Part shown: one piece after another, positions 32,977-42,072 of the stretch
How positions within the stretch are numbered: position 1 is the stretch's first letter
Layout: each line of letters starts with the position of its first letter
From: Deltaproteobacteria bacterium
GTDB lineage: Bacteria; Myxococcota_A; UBA9160; UBA6930
Direction of reading: 5' to 3'
DNA: 64,000 nucleotides
NCBI GenBank assembly: GCA_016875395.1
Contig: VGRF01000017.1
Coordinates: 31,798-95,797 of the forward strand
Translations under genes and position numbers: made by a program
The notes under the pieces: model-generated
Told to the model about the DNA's origin: nothing
Database searches by the model: none
What the model saw: the letters and a program-made list of their open reading frames with translations, nothing else

Positions 32977-34599
32977 ATGATTCGCATCGACGGCGTTTCG
33001 AAGCGCCACGGCCACCAGATTCTCTTCCTCGAAGCTTCCGCCGCAATCAATCGCGGTGAGAAGGTCGGGCTCGTCGGGCCGAACGGCGCGGGCAAGACGA
33101 CGATCTTCCGCTTGATCACGGGCGCCGAGGAGCCCGACGACGGGCAGATCGCGGTCGATCGCGGCGTCACGGTCGGGTACTTCAGCCAGGACGTGGGCGA
33201 GATGAAAGGCGTGAGCGCGCTCGAGGCCACGCTCGATGGCGCGGGTCCGCTCTCGGCCGCCGCGCACGAGCTGCACGAGCTCGAAGCCGCGATGGCGGAT
33301 CCCGAGCGCGCGGACGAGCTCGATGCGCTCGTCGAGCGCTACGGCGAGGTGCACGCGCGCTTCGAGTCGATGGGCGGCTACGCGCTCGAAGCCCGCGCCC
33401 GCGAGGTGCTCGCGGGGCTCGGTTTCGCGGAGGAGCAGGTCGCGGGCGACATCGGCGCGCTCTCGGGTGGGTGGAAGATGCGCGTCGCGCTCGCGCGCAT
33501 TCTCGTGATGCAGCCCGACGCGTTGTTATTGGACGAGCCCACGAACCATCTCGACCTCGAGTCGATCCTCTGGCTCGAGGGCTGGCTGCGCGCATTTTCC
33601 GGCGCGCTCGTGATGACCTCGCACGATCGCGAGTTCTTGAACCGCATGGTCGGCAAGATCGTCGAGATCGATTCGGGCGAGCTCACCTCGTACTCGGGCA
33701 ACTACGACTTCTACGAGCGACAGCGCGAGCTCGCCGCGCGCGAGCAGGCCGCTCAGTTCGCGCGTCAGCAGGCGATGCTCGCGAAGGAGCAGGCCTTCAT
33801 CGAGCGCTTCAAGGCGCGCGCGAGCCATGCGGCGCAGGTGCAGTCGCGCATCAAGCGCATCGAGAAGATCGAGAAGGTGGAGCCGCCCAAGAAGCGCGAG
33901 ACGATTCAGTTCGACTTTCCCACGCCGCCGCGCTCGGGCGACGACGTCGCGCGCCTCGCCGCGGTGAGCAAGGCGTACGGCGCGCGCCGGATCTTCGACG
34001 GCCTCGACTTGTTGATTCGCCGCAGGGAGCGCTGGTGCGTGATGGGCGCGAACGGCGCGGGCAAGTCGACGCTCTTGAAGATGGTCGTCGGCGAAGCGCG
34101 GCCCGACGGCGGTGCAGTCACGCTCGGGGCGTCGGTGAAGCTCGGTTACTTCGCGCAGCACTCGATGGAGCTGCTCGAGCAGGGCCACTCGGTGTGGGAC
34201 TCGCTGCACGAGACGTATCCGAACGCGTCGATCGGCTCGCTGCGCACGCTCGCGGGCTGCTTCGGCTTCTCGGGCGACGACATCGAGAAGCGCGTGCGCC
34301 TGTTGTCAGGCGGCGAGAAGGCGCGCCTCGTGCTCGCCCGCATGCTCTACGACCCGCCGAACTTTCTCGTGCTCGACGAGCCCACGAATCACCTCGACGT
34401 GTGGACGAAGCAGATGCTGATCCAGGCGCTCGCCGGCTACGAGGGCACGCTGCTGCTGGTCTCGCACGACCGTCACTTCCTGACCGCGCTCACGAACCGC
34501 GTGCTCGAGCTCGACGGCGGCGGCGTGCGCGTCTACGGCGGCGGCTACGCCGAGTACGTCGCAGCGAGCGGCCACGAAGCGCCGGGGATGCGCAGTTAG
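32977..34599 (+). CDS. ABC-F-type ATPase (ribosome-associated)
   Basis: A 540-residue soluble protein with two ABC domains. Walker A motifs are GPNGAGKTT near 32 and GANGAGKST near 355; signatures LSGGW and LSGGE; the Walker B-type LLLDEPTNHLD and LVLDEPTNHLD, the second followed by SHD. Between them lies the long coiled-coil P-site linker rich in E/Q/K. It lacks membrane segments, as in Uup/YbiT/EttA proteins that act on ribosomes. The ATG at 32977 gives the standard length. Exact subgroup uncertain. Confidence 0.9.
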   Translation: MIRIDGVSKRHGHQILFLEASAAINRGEKVGLVGPNGAGKTTIFRLITGAEEPDDGQIAVDRGVTVGYFSQDVGEMKGVSALEATLDGAGPLSAAAHELHELEAAMADPERADELDALVERYGEVHARFESMGGYALEARAREVLAGLGFAEEQVAGDIGALSGGWKMRVALARILVMQPDALLLDEPTNHLDLESILWLEGWLRAFSGALVMTSHDREFLNRMVGKIVEIDSGELTSYSGNYDFYERQRELAAREQAAQFARQQAMLAKEQAFIERFKARASHAAQVQSRIKRIEKIEKVEPPKKRETIQFDFPTPPRSGDDVARLAAVSKAYGARRIFDGLDLLIRRRERWCVMGANGAGKSTLLKMVVGEARPDGGAVTLGASVKLGYFAQHSMELLEQGHSVWDSLHETYPNASIGSLRTLAGCFGFSGDDIEKRVRLLSGGEKARLVLARMLYDPPNFLVLDEPTNHLDVWTKQMLIQALAGYEGTLLLVSHDRHFLTALTNRVLELDGGGVRVYGGGYAEYVAASGHEAPGMRS

Positions 34600-34759
34600 C
34601 GCGATCCGCGATCGCGCCTATCTTGCCGCCGCCTCGGACCGGAGTGGGACCATGAAACTGCTGCGAAGCCAGAGCTAGCTCCTCCCAAGCAACGCATCGC
34701 AGCGAAGCGCGCGGAGGCTCCTCGCAGGGCGAGTCGAGCGAGCGCGCACGAGGTTCCAG

Positions 34760-36235
34760 ATGAGTCAGCTGTTCGATACGGCGAAGCCTTCGTCGCGCGC
34801 CGTCATCCTCGGCGTACAAGTCCAAGGTGTTACGGACGGCGAGTTCGCGTCGTCGCTCGAAGAGATCTCGCGGCTCGGCAAGACGCTCGGGCTCGAGATC
34901 ATCGGCCGCGTGACGCAGAAGCGTTCGCGCCTCGCGCCCGGCGTGGTCGTCGGCGAGGGGAAGCTCAAAGAGCTTTCGCGCTGGACGGGTGGATCGGGCG
35001 ACGTGTACGTCGGGCCGCCGCTCACGAAGAAGCAGAAGGAAGAGCGCGCCGAGCGCGAGCGCGAGCTGCGCGGCGAAGTCGCTGCGGACGCGGAGGACGA
35101 AGCGCGCGGAGAGGAGCGAGAGCCCGAGCGCGCGGAGGACGCGAGCGCGCAGGCGAAGCCGCTGCCCAAGCACGAGCGCGCCGACGTCGTGCTGGTCGAC
35201 CACGACCTCTCGCCTTCGCAGGCGCGCAATCTCGAGAAGGCGTGCGACGCGGAGGTGATCGACCGCAGCGGCGTGATCCTCGCGATCTTCCAGCGCCACG
35301 CGCGCAGCCGCGAGGCGAAGCTGCAAGTCGAGATCGCGCGCCTCCAGTACGTGGCGCCGCGCCTGCGCGAGACCGGAATGGGCGAAGACCGTCAGGGCGG
35401 CGGGCTCGCGGGCAAGGGGCCCGGCGAAAGCTCCGCCGAGCTCGATCGCCGCAAGATTCGCGACCGCATCGCCGAGCTGCGCCAAGAGCTGGCTGCGATC
35501 GAGCGCGAGTCGACGACGCGTAGGAAGCGCCGCAGCGAGCTCAACAAGGTCGCGCTCGTGGGCTACACGAACGCGGGCAAGTCGAGCTGGATGCGCGCGC
35601 TCACGGGCACCGAGGTGCTCGTGCAAGACAAGCTGTTCGCGACGCTCGACACGACCGTGCGCGCGCTTCAGCCCGAGACCAACCCGCGCATCCTCGTCTC
35701 GGACACGGTCGGCTTCATCAAGAAGCTCCCGCACGATCTCGTCGCGAGCTTCCGCTCGACGCTCGACGAAGCGCGCGAGTGCGACCTGCTCGTGCACGTC
35801 GTCGACGCGTCCGACGCGGCGTTCCCCGCGCAGATCGACGTCACGCGCGACGTCCTGCACGAGATCGGCGCCGACGAGAGCCCACGCCTGCTCGTGCTGA
35901 ACAAGTCCGACCGCGTGGCGCCCGAAGAGCGCGAGCGCCTAACAAGCGAGCACCCCAACGCGCTGCTGCTCTCGAGCCGCGACAAAGCCGACATCGCGCA
36001 CCTCCGCGCCACCATCGCCGCGCACTTCGAGCAGGGCATGGAAGAAGCCGACCTCGTCGTCCCCTACAGCCTCAGCAAAGTCGCCGCAGAAGCGCACGCC
36101 CACACACGCGTCATCTCCGAAGCCCACGAATCCGACGGCACCCACTTGCGCGTCAAAGGCGCTCCCGAAGCCATCGCACGCCTCAAGGCCGCTCTCCCGG
36201 CAAAAAAAACCCGCAAGCCAACCAACCAAAAGTGA
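34760..36235 (+). CDS. hflX: Ribosome-associated GTPase HflX
   Basis: A 491-residue GTPase that splits stalled ribosomes under stress. The HflX N-terminal domain reads LEIIGRVTQKRSRLAPGVVVGEGK; a charged insertion of about 50 residues (KKQKEERAERERELR...) sits where the family is usually shorter. The central helix pair is followed by the G domain: GYTNAGKSS (G1), DTVGFIKKLP (G3) and NKSD (G4). The ATG at 34760 is used. The charged insertion could be a lineage-specific appendage. Confidence 0.9.
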   Translation: MSQLFDTAKPSSRAVILGVQVQGVTDGEFASSLEEISRLGKTLGLEIIGRVTQKRSRLAPGVVVGEGKLKELSRWTGGSGDVYVGPPLTKKQKEERAERERELRGEVAADAEDEARGEEREPERAEDASAQAKPLPKHERADVVLVDHDLSPSQARNLEKACDAEVIDRSGVILAIFQRHARSREAKLQVEIARLQYVAPRLRETGMGEDRQGGGLAGKGPGESSAELDRRKIRDRIAELRQELAAIERESTTRRKRRSELNKVALVGYTNAGKSSWMRALTGTEVLVQDKLFATLDTTVRALQPETNPRILVSDTVGFIKKLPHDLVASFRSTLDEARECDLLVHVVDASDAAFPAQIDVTRDVLHEIGADESPRLLVLNKSDRVAPEERERLTSEHPNALLLSSRDKADIAHLRATIAAHFEQGMEEADLVVPYSLSKVAAEAHAHTRVISEAHESDGTHLRVKGAPEAIARLKAALPAKKTRKPTNQK

Positions 36236-36270
36236 ATCTCAGCCGGCGTCAACCGCCGGCTGAGATTCAC
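36232..36270. terminator. 17-bp perfect hairpin containing the hflX stop
   Basis: Arms 36232-36248 and 36254-36270 pair perfectly (GTGAATCTCAGCCGGCG with its complement) around TCAAC. The hflX TGA (36233-36235) is inside the left arm, so ribosomes reach the base of the stem at termination. It is a strong transcription terminator candidate and looks like a REP-type element; no T-tract is present. Confidence 0.7.
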
Positions 36271-36315
36271 CCACCCCCACCCAACCTGCTCAGCGAGCCG
36301 CAAAGCAAGAGCGAA

Positions 36316-36479
36316 GGGCCGGGGGCGGGGGCCGCGGAGGCGAAGTCAAGCGCAGCTCGGCCGCGATCACCGTGCAGCGCAACACCCGGACGCATCGCCG
36401 TTCGCCCAAGCCCAGCGAAACGCCCACCAAGAGCGGCCGCCAGCGAGCCATGAGCCGCAGCGGCCCCCGCCCCCGGCCC
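36316..36479. repeat. 20-bp GC-rich inverted repeat bracketing 124 bp
   Basis: Arms at 36316-36335 and 36460-36479 (GGGCCGGGGGCGGGGGCCGC and its complement) are perfect and enclose 124 bases of GC-rich sequence with no coding character. It lies between the convergent hflX and aroC genes. The short loop in the arms could form a very strong stem, plausibly part of a mobile palindromic element or a processed structured RNA. No ribosome site or frame is seen inside. Confidence 0.65.
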
Positions 36480-36505
36480 GTAGCGCCGCCACGAACGAGC
36501 GCACT

Positions 36506-37597
36506 TCAGCGCGGCAAAACGTCCACCGCCCGCTGCCGCAGCCAGTGATCCGCGAGCACGAGCAGCGTCATCGCCTCCACCATCGGCACCGCGCGCGGCA
36601 GTACGCACGGATCGTGGCGCCCCGAAGCCGCGAGCGTCGTCGCCTCGTTGTTACGGTTCACGGTGCTCTGCTCGATCCCGATCGTCGCGGTCGGCTTGAA
36701 CGCGACCGCGAGCTCGATGTGCTCGCCGTTGCTGATGCCGCCCTGCACGCCGCCGCTGCGATTCGTCGCGGTGCGCGGCTGGCCGCCCGCGCCGGGCACG
36801 AACGCGTCGTTGTGCTCGCTGCCGGTGAGCAGCGTGCCGGCGAAGCCGCTGCCGATCTCGAAGCCCTTCGCGGCGGGCAGCGAGAGCATCGCCTTCGCGA
36901 GGTCCGCATCGAGCTTGTCGAACACGGGCTCGCCGAGGCCGGCAGGAACGCCGCGCGCGATGCAGCGCACCACTCCGCCGAGCGAGTCCTGCCGCCGACG
37001 CGCTGCGTCGATCGCATCTTCCATCCGCTGCGAGGCGTTCGCGTCCGGACAGCGCACCGCGCTCGCCTCCACCTGCGCGAGCGTGAGCGCGCTCGGGTCC
37101 ACCTTCGCCTCGATGTTCTGCACGCGCGCGACCCAGGCGAGCACCTCGACGCCAGCGGCCTCCCGTAACAACTTGCGCGCGACCGCGGCTGCAGCGACGC
37201 GGCCGATCGTCTCGCGCGCGCTCGCGCGTCCGCCGCCCTGCCAATTGCGCAGGCCGTACTTCGCCTCGTAGGTGAAGTCCGCGTGCGAGGGGCGGAAGAG
37301 ATCCTTCATGTCCTCGTACGCCGCAGGCCGCGCGTCCGTGTTGCGCACGATCATCGCGATCGGCGAGCCGAGCGTTCGGCCCTCGAACACGCCCGACACG
37401 ATCTCGACGCGATCTTCTTCTTGGCGCGGGGTCGTGAAGCGGTTCTGTCCCGGGCGCCGGCGATCGAGATCGCGCTGCACGTCGGTCGCATCGAGCGCGA
37501 GCCGCGGCGGGCAGCCGTCGACGACCACACCCACGGCGCCGCCGTGCGATTCGCCGAAGGTGCTGATGCGGAACAGCGTGCCGAAGCTCGATGCCAT
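36506..37597 (-). CDS. aroC: Chorismate synthase AroC
   Basis: A 363-residue enzyme that removes phosphate from EPSP to give chorismate, using reduced FMN. Signatures include [29 protein letters not shown] [16 protein letters not shown], and [15 protein letters not shown], with the catalytic His/Asp residues in FGESHG and [12 protein letters not shown] sites. The ATG at 37597 gives the standard length. It makes the precursor of aromatic amino acids, quinones and folate. It ends a leftward cluster with smr and mutY. Confidence 0.95.
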   Translation of the reverse strand: MASSFGTLFRISTFGESHGGAVGVVVDGCPPRLALDATDVQRDLDRRRPGQNRFTTPRQEEDRVEIVSGVFEGRTLGSPIAMIVRNTDARPAAYEDMKDLFRPSHADFTYEAKYGLRNWQGGGRASARETIGRVAAAAVARKLLREAAGVEVLAWVARVQNIEAKVDPSALTLAQVEASAVRCPDANASQRMEDAIDAARRRQDSLGGVVRCIARGVPAGLGEPVFDKLDADLAKAMLSLPAAKGFEIGSGFAGTLLTGSEHNDAFVPGAGGQPRTATNRSGGVQGGISNGEHIELAVAFKPTATIGIEQSTVNRNNEATTLAASGRHDPCVLPRAVPMVEAMTLLVLADHWLRQRAVDVLPR

Positions 37598-37627
37598 CGG
37601 CGCAAGATACGCGCTTCTCGCGCGCGA

Positions 37628-38035
37628 TCACGCGGGCCGAACGCGGCGCAGCAGCACGAGCGTCGCGCCCGCGCCGCCTTCTTCGGGTGGCGCGGTGCAG
37701 AAGCACAGCACGAACGCGGCCAGCGGCGGCGCCGTGAGCCAGTCGAGCACGCCCGCCTTCAACACGGGCCCCGCTTCCGAGTGTCGCCCGCGCCCGTGCA
37801 CGATGCGCGCGCAGCGCTCGCCCGCGCGCATCATCTCGTGCAGCGTGTCGCTCACGAGGCGCTTCGCGGCGGCTGCGTTCTTTCCGTGCAGCTCGATCTC
37901 CACGTCGATCGCGACTTCGCCGCGCGCGAGGCGCTTCAAGTGCTTCGCGTCGACACCCGGACCGAGCGCACGCACGCTCTCGCCGGCGATCTCGAGCGAG
38001 AAGCCGCTGCGAGCTGCGTCACTCACTTCGCGCAA
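37628..38035 (-). CDS. Smr-domain (MutS2-type) protein
   Basis: A 135-residue Smr protein: IELHGKNAAAAKRLV, CARIVHGRGRHSEAGPVL and a VLDWLTAPPLAAFV stretch with a final GGAGATLVLLRR. The Smr fold cuts or binds nucleic acids. A TTG at 38035 is the only convenient start, overlapping the end of mutY by 17 bases. It lies in a DNA-repair neighbourhood (mutY), though aroC follows. Nicking activity is not provable from sequence. Confidence 0.85.
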   Translation of the reverse strand: MREVSDAARSGFSLEIAGESVRALGPGVDAKHLKRLARGEVAIDVEIELHGKNAAAAKRLVSDTLHEMMRAGERCARIVHGRGRHSEAGPVLKAGVLDWLTAPPLAAFVLCFCTAPPEEGGAGATLVLLRRVRPA

Positions 38036-39071
38036 GCGCTTTGCGCGCCACAGTGCTGAGGCCGAGCCGTGTGAACGCGCCGCGCGTCACCCAGCGGTGC
38101 GCGTCGTACTCGCGCCGCGCGATGCGTCCCGGCTTCGCCTCGGCGCGAAAGACGTGGAGCGCCAGCGTGCGGTGCGTGAACTGATGCTGCACCGCGCCGA
38201 GAGCCGCGACGCCTGACAACTCGATGCCGAGCTTCTCGCGCAGCGCGCGCTCGAGCGCACTCCGCGGCGGCTCGCCCTTCGCGAGCTCACCGCCGGGCAG
38301 ATCCCAAAGCCCGCCGAGCAGCCCCTCCGGCGGACGCCGCACCGCGAGCAGCTTCTCGGCGCGCATCACGACGGCGCACACGGCCTCGATGCGCTTCGGC
38401 GCCGCCTTCTTCGCCTTCACCGGCAGCGCCTCGGGGTCGCCTGCCGCGAGGCCGCGGCACATCTCGCGCAGCGGACACACCAGGCACTTCGGCGCGCGCG
38501 GCGTGCACACGAGCGCACCGAGCTCCATCAGCGCTTGGTTGAGATCGCCGGGCGCGGGTCCGCGTGCGAGCGCCTCGGCCTCTTCCCAAAGGCGCTTCTG
38601 CACGCTGGGAGTCGTTACGTCCTCGCGCAGATCGAGCACGCGCGAGAGCACGCGGGCGACGTTGCCGTCGACGATCGGCGCGGGGCGGTCGAACGCGATC
38701 GAGGCGACCGCGCCGGCGGTGTAGCGGCCGACGCCGGGCAGCTCGCGCAGCGCTTCGACCTCGCTCGGCAGCTCGCTGGCGTGCTCGCGCACGATCTTCT
38801 GCGCGGCGGCGTGCAGGTTGCGAGCGCGGGAGTAGTAACCGAGGCCGCTCCACAGCTGCGTCACGTCGTCGATGTCCGCGCTCGCGAGCGCGTACACGCT
38901 GGGGAAGCGCTCGAGGAAGCGCGAGTAGTACGGGATCACCGTCTCGACGCGCGTCTGCTGCAGCATCGTCTCGCTGAGCCAGATCGCGTACGGATCGCGC
39001 GTGCGCCGCCACGGCAGATCGCGCTTGTGGCGCCGATACCAAGCCAGCAGCGCGCGGCGCAGCTCGCTCAC
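38019..39071 (-). CDS. mutY: A/G-specific adenine DNA glycosylase MutY
   Basis: A 350-residue base-excision enzyme that removes adenine opposite 8-oxoguanine. It has the HhH loop LRELPGVGRYTAGAVASIAFD, catalytic Asp in VDGNVARVLSR, SETMLQQTRV with the catalytic Glu, and the [4Fe-4S] ligands CTPRAPKCLVCPLREMC. The C-terminal NUDIX-like domain (LLGGLWDLPGGELAKG) recognises 8-oxoG. A GTG at 39071 overlaps the stop of sfsA (GTGA) and is preferred. Confidence 0.93.
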   Translation of the reverse strand: MSELRRALLAWYRRHKRDLPWRRTRDPYAIWLSETMLQQTRVETVIPYYSRFLERFPSVYALASADIDDVTQLWSGLGYYSRARNLHAAAQKIVREHASELPSEVEALRELPGVGRYTAGAVASIAFDRPAPIVDGNVARVLSRVLDLREDVTTPSVQKRLWEEAEALARGPAPGDLNQALMELGALVCTPRAPKCLVCPLREMCRGLAAGDPEALPVKAKKAAPKRIEAVCAVVMRAEKLLAVRRPPEGLLGGLWDLPGGELAKGEPPRSALERALREKLGIELSGVAALGAVQHQFTHRTLALHVFRAEAKPGRIARREYDAHRWVTRGAFTRLGLSTVARKALARSE

Positions 39072-39787
39072 AGCAGCACCGGCAGCTCGCGCGCGATGCG
39101 CAGCTCGCGCGTCGTCACCTGCGCGCCGAGCGCGCGCACGAGCACGCCCTGCGCGGCGGCTTCGCGCAGCGCGCGGCCGTACGCGGCGTCGATGTCGTCC
39201 GCGGGCGCCACCGCGTCGCAGTCGCCGCGCTGCACGATGAACAGCAGCACCGCGCTCGCGCCGCGCTTTGCGAGCGCGGCGAGCAGCTCGACGTGCTTGC
39301 GCCCGCGCTCCGTCACGGCGTCGGGGAACTCCGCGAGCCCCGCGCGCCGCGACAGCGTGACGCTCTTGACCTCGACCCACGCGTCGGGCTCTCCGCGCTC
39401 GTGCTGCGCCAGCGCGAAATCGAGGCGCGCACCGGGAGCGGCTACCGCCTCCGCGCGCAGCTCGCGGTAGCCGCGCAGCTCGGGCAGCGCGCCGCACTCG
39501 AGCGCCGCGCGCGCGAGCGGGTTCGCGCGCGCGGTGTTCACCACCACCCAGGCGCCGCGCGCTTCGAGCAGCTCGAGCGAGTGCGCGAGCTTGCGCTTCG
39601 GATCCGCGCTCGTGGAGCAGCGCACGCGCGCGCCGGCTTCGAGGAGGCGGAGCATGCTGCCCGGGTTCGCGCAGTGCGCCGTGACGACGTCGCCCGGCGC
39701 GCGCTCCACGTCCGCGAAGAAGCGCTTGTAGCGGCGCACGAGCCGCGCCTCGAAGGTGGGCGGAAGCGCGACGCGCGCGCTTGTTAT
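39068..39787 (-). CDS. sfsA: SfsA-family protein with no canonical start codon
   Basis: About 239 residues matching SfsA throughout: RLVRRYKRFFADV, TAHCANPGSMLRLL, KLAHSLELLEARGAWVVVNT, WVEVKSVTL and FPDAVTERGRKHVEL. The frame upstream of those motifs has no ATG, GTG or TTG before the stop of the M23 gene; the only position fitting the family N-terminus is ATA at 39787, which overlaps the TAA of the M23 gene (ATAA). An internal GTG about 16 codons in would remove a conserved strand. It may start from ATA, or the ATG has mutated. SfsA may bind DNA and affects sugar-use genes; the role here is unclear. Confidence 0.8.
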   Translation of the reverse strand: MTSARVALPPTFEARLVRRYKRFFADVERAPGDVVTAHCANPGSMLRLLEAGARVRCSTSADPKRKLAHSLELLEARGAWVVVNTARANPLARAALECGALPELRGYRELRAEAVAAPGARLDFALAQHERGEPDAWVEVKSVTLSRRAGLAEFPDAVTERGRKHVELLAALAKRGASAVLLFIVQRGDCDAVAPADDIDAAYGRALREAAAQGVLVRALGAQVTTRELRIARELPVLL

Positions 39788-41181
39788 GACTTCGCCGCCG
39801 CTGCGGCCGCCGCGGGTGCGGGCGATTCCGCCGCCGGCTCGGGCGCAATGCCGCCCACTTCGTCGATCTTCTCGCGCACCCACTTCGCGTCCCACCACTC
39901 GACCGGGTCGACGTACGTGCTCCCGACGAGAATGGCGAAGTGCAGGTGGTCGCCGCCCGCGAGGCCGGTCTTGCCCGAGCGTCCGATGCGCGCGCCCTTC
40001 TCGATCAGCTGATCTTCCTGCACGTCGATCTGCGCGAGGTGGCCGTAGAGCGAGGTGAGGCCGAGGCCGTGGTCGAGGATCACGGTGTTGCCGTAGATGC
40101 CGAGTGGGCCGGCGAAGAGCACGCGCCCGCGGTTGCCCGCCTCGATCGGCGCGCCGGCAGTGGAGGCGAGGTCGAAGCCATAGTGGATCGCCTCGGAAAC
40201 CTGCTTTCCCTGATAACTGTAAGTGCGGTGCTCGGCGAACTTGCTCGTGACTTGTGCGTTGCGCATCGGCGCGAACACGCCGTCGAAGAGCCGCTCGCTG
40301 CCCGACTTCGCGACGATCTCGCGAATGCGCGCCTCGTTCTTCGCGCGCTCCTCCGTGTTGATCTGCTGAAACGCCGCGACGAGATCGCTGCGGTCGTAGC
40401 CGAGCTCGTCGGCGAGCTCGGGAATCTTCGCGTCCATGAAGTTCGGCCCGAGCTCGATCGGCGTGTCGGCGAACGCGGCGTCCTTGATGTCGGTCGACCA
40501 GCCCACCGCCGCGCGGTTGCCCGCGCGATCCTCCGCGATCACGCGCGGCCCCGCGTCGGGCCCCTGATCGCGCGCGATCGCGAACAGCGCGATGCGGTCC
40601 GTCGGCGCGCCGCCCTTGCGCGGCCAGCCGCGATACGTGCGATCGCCCACCTCGACGCCGTCGCTCACCGCGTCGTCCGTGACGGAGTAGTAAACCGCGC
40701 CGCTGCCGGTGCGCTTCAGGTACGTGATGCCGTTCGAGATCGCGACGCGGGGTGGGCGCAGATCGACGCGCACCGGGATCTCGAGCGTCGCCGCGTTGCC
40801 CTTCAGCATTCCGCGCAGCGACCAGTCGCGCGCCTCGACCACGAGGAATGCGTCGCCTTCCTTCAGGCCGAGCTCCTTCGCATCGAGCGTGAGCGCGAGC
40901 GCCGCTGCCTCGCGCGGCTCGGCGCCGCCCCGTAACAACCCGCCCGCCACGTCGATCGCGCCAAGCTCGCGCTCGCCCTCGGCGCTGCGCAGCACCGCGC
41001 GCAGGCTGCGCACGCCCGAGCCCGCGTCCTCCGCGCGCACCTCGAGCACCTTCGCCGCGCGGCCGAGGTCGACGCCTTCGGGCGCCGTAATCACCGGCGC
41101 CGCGCCTTCCCCGCGAATCCACCCGAACACTCCGCTGCCCGCGAGCAGCAGCAAGAGCACGATCAACACGATGCGTCCCAC
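39784..41181 (-). CDS. Membrane-anchored M23 peptidase (LytM-like)
   Basis: About 465 residues. A transmembrane helix lies near residues 4-22 (IVLIVLLLLLAGSGVFGW), a periplasmic beta-rich region follows, and the C-terminal M23 domain has HYGFDLAS and DHLHFAI with the zinc ligands, ending in an alanine-rich tail. It would cut peptidoglycan peptide bridges. The GTG at 41181 is preferred: codons upstream to the ATG-like position at 41331 have low third-position GC, unlike the gene. The stop overlaps the possible ATA of sfsA. Confidence 0.82.
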   Translation of the reverse strand: MGRIVLIVLLLLLAGSGVFGWIRGEGAAPVITAPEGVDLGRAAKVLEVRAEDAGSGVRSLRAVLRSAEGERELGAIDVAGGLLRGGAEPREAAALALTLDAKELGLKEGDAFLVVEARDWSLRGMLKGNAATLEIPVRVDLRPPRVAISNGITYLKRTGSGAVYYSVTDDAVSDGVEVGDRTYRGWPRKGGAPTDRIALFAIARDQGPDAGPRVIAEDRAGNRAAVGWSTDIKDAAFADTPIELGPNFMDAKIPELADELGYDRSDLVAAFQQINTEERAKNEARIREIVAKSGSERLFDGVFAPMRNAQVTSKFAEHRTYSYQGKQVSEAIHYGFDLASTAGAPIEAGNRGRVLFAGPLGIYGNTVILDHGLGLTSLYGHLAQIDVQEDQLIEKGARIGRSGKTGLAGGDHLHFAILVGSTYVDPVEWWDAKWVREKIDEVGGIAPEPAAESPAPAAAAAAAKS

Positions 41182-41457
41182 GACCCACCCCCACCCGGCG
41201 CGCAACGTACGGACCGGCTCGGCGCGTCGCGAGCGTTCTTTTCGAGTCTGATCCCCGCGCTCGCCCGCGACTCCGTTCGCACTTCGCTTCTCTCGCGATC
41301 GACATCGAGGCGGCGCGTCATCCGACACCACCGACCGCCGTCGCGGTTCGCGCTGCCGGGTGGCTGCGTTTTGCCGCCGCGGCGCGTTGACTCCCCACGG
41401 CCCCTAACCGATCTTGCGCGCCTTCTTTCGCCCGCCGGGCGCACAGCGAGGTTCCCC

Positions 41458-42072
41458 ATGTCCCTGCGCAAGCTCATCCTGATCCGCCACGGCGAGACCG
41501 ACGGCCAATCGAGCGTCCGTTACTACGGCGCCACCGATGTCGACCTGTCGGCCGAGGGCCGCGAGCAGATGCGCCAAGTCGCCGGTGTGCTGCGTCACCA
41601 AGCGATCGAGCTGTGGGTCGCGTCGAGCCTGCAGCGCTCGTGGAAGGGCGCGCAGCTCGCGAGCGGCGGGCGCGCACAGATCAAGATCGAGAGCGGCCTA
41701 CGCGAGATCCACTTTGGCGCGTGGGAGGGCAAGACCGCCGAGGAGATCAAGGCGAGCGATCCCGTGCGCTTCGAGGACTGGCAGAGCGGCAAGGACGCCT
41801 TCGAGTACCCGAACGGCGAGCTGCGCGAAGCGTTCCGCGCGCGCATCGCTGAAGCGCTCGTGCACGTCAACGCGACCGGCGCGCGCAACGCCGCGTGCGT
41901 GCTGCACAAGGGCGTGATCCGCGAGATCGTGCGCGCGCTCACGGGCGCGACGATGGATCGCAGCAAGCCCGCGCTCGGCGAGATCGTCGAGGTGGTGAAG
42001 ACGCCGAGCGGCGAGTGGGTGTTAGGGGCGCGGAGCAGCGACCCGGTGGGGCTCGGGGTGGAGGCGGCTTAG
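41458..42072 (+). CDS. Histidine phosphatase superfamily protein
   Basis: A 204-residue phosphoglycerate mutase-like enzyme. The catalytic LILIRHGETDG near 6-15, the second REIHFGAWEGKT and HKGVIREIVRAL make up the histidine/arginine/glutamate site. It could hydrolyse a phosphoester such as a nucleotide or sugar phosphate; the substrate is unknown. The ATG at 41458 is used. Its end overlaps the convergent STAND ATPase gene by four bases. Confidence 0.83.
   Translation: MSLRKLILIRHGETDGQSSVRYYGATDVDLSAEGREQMRQVAGVLRHQAIELWVASSLQRSWKGAQLASGGRAQIKIESGLREIHFGAWEGKTAEEIKASDPVRFEDWQSGKDAFEYPNGELREAFRARIAEALVHVNATGARNAACVLHKGVIREIVRALTGATMDRSKPALGEIVEVVKTPSGEWVLGARSSDPVGLGVEAA

Noticed and set aside
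34600..34759. Small gene or RNA between the ABC-F and hflX genes
   Set aside because: A short ATG frame is present but stops after a few codons, and no hairpin or conserved element was clear.
41185..41331. Extending the M23 gene to the start at 41331
   Set aside because: Third-position GC in this stretch falls well below that of the gene and the residues are arginine-rich without conserved features.
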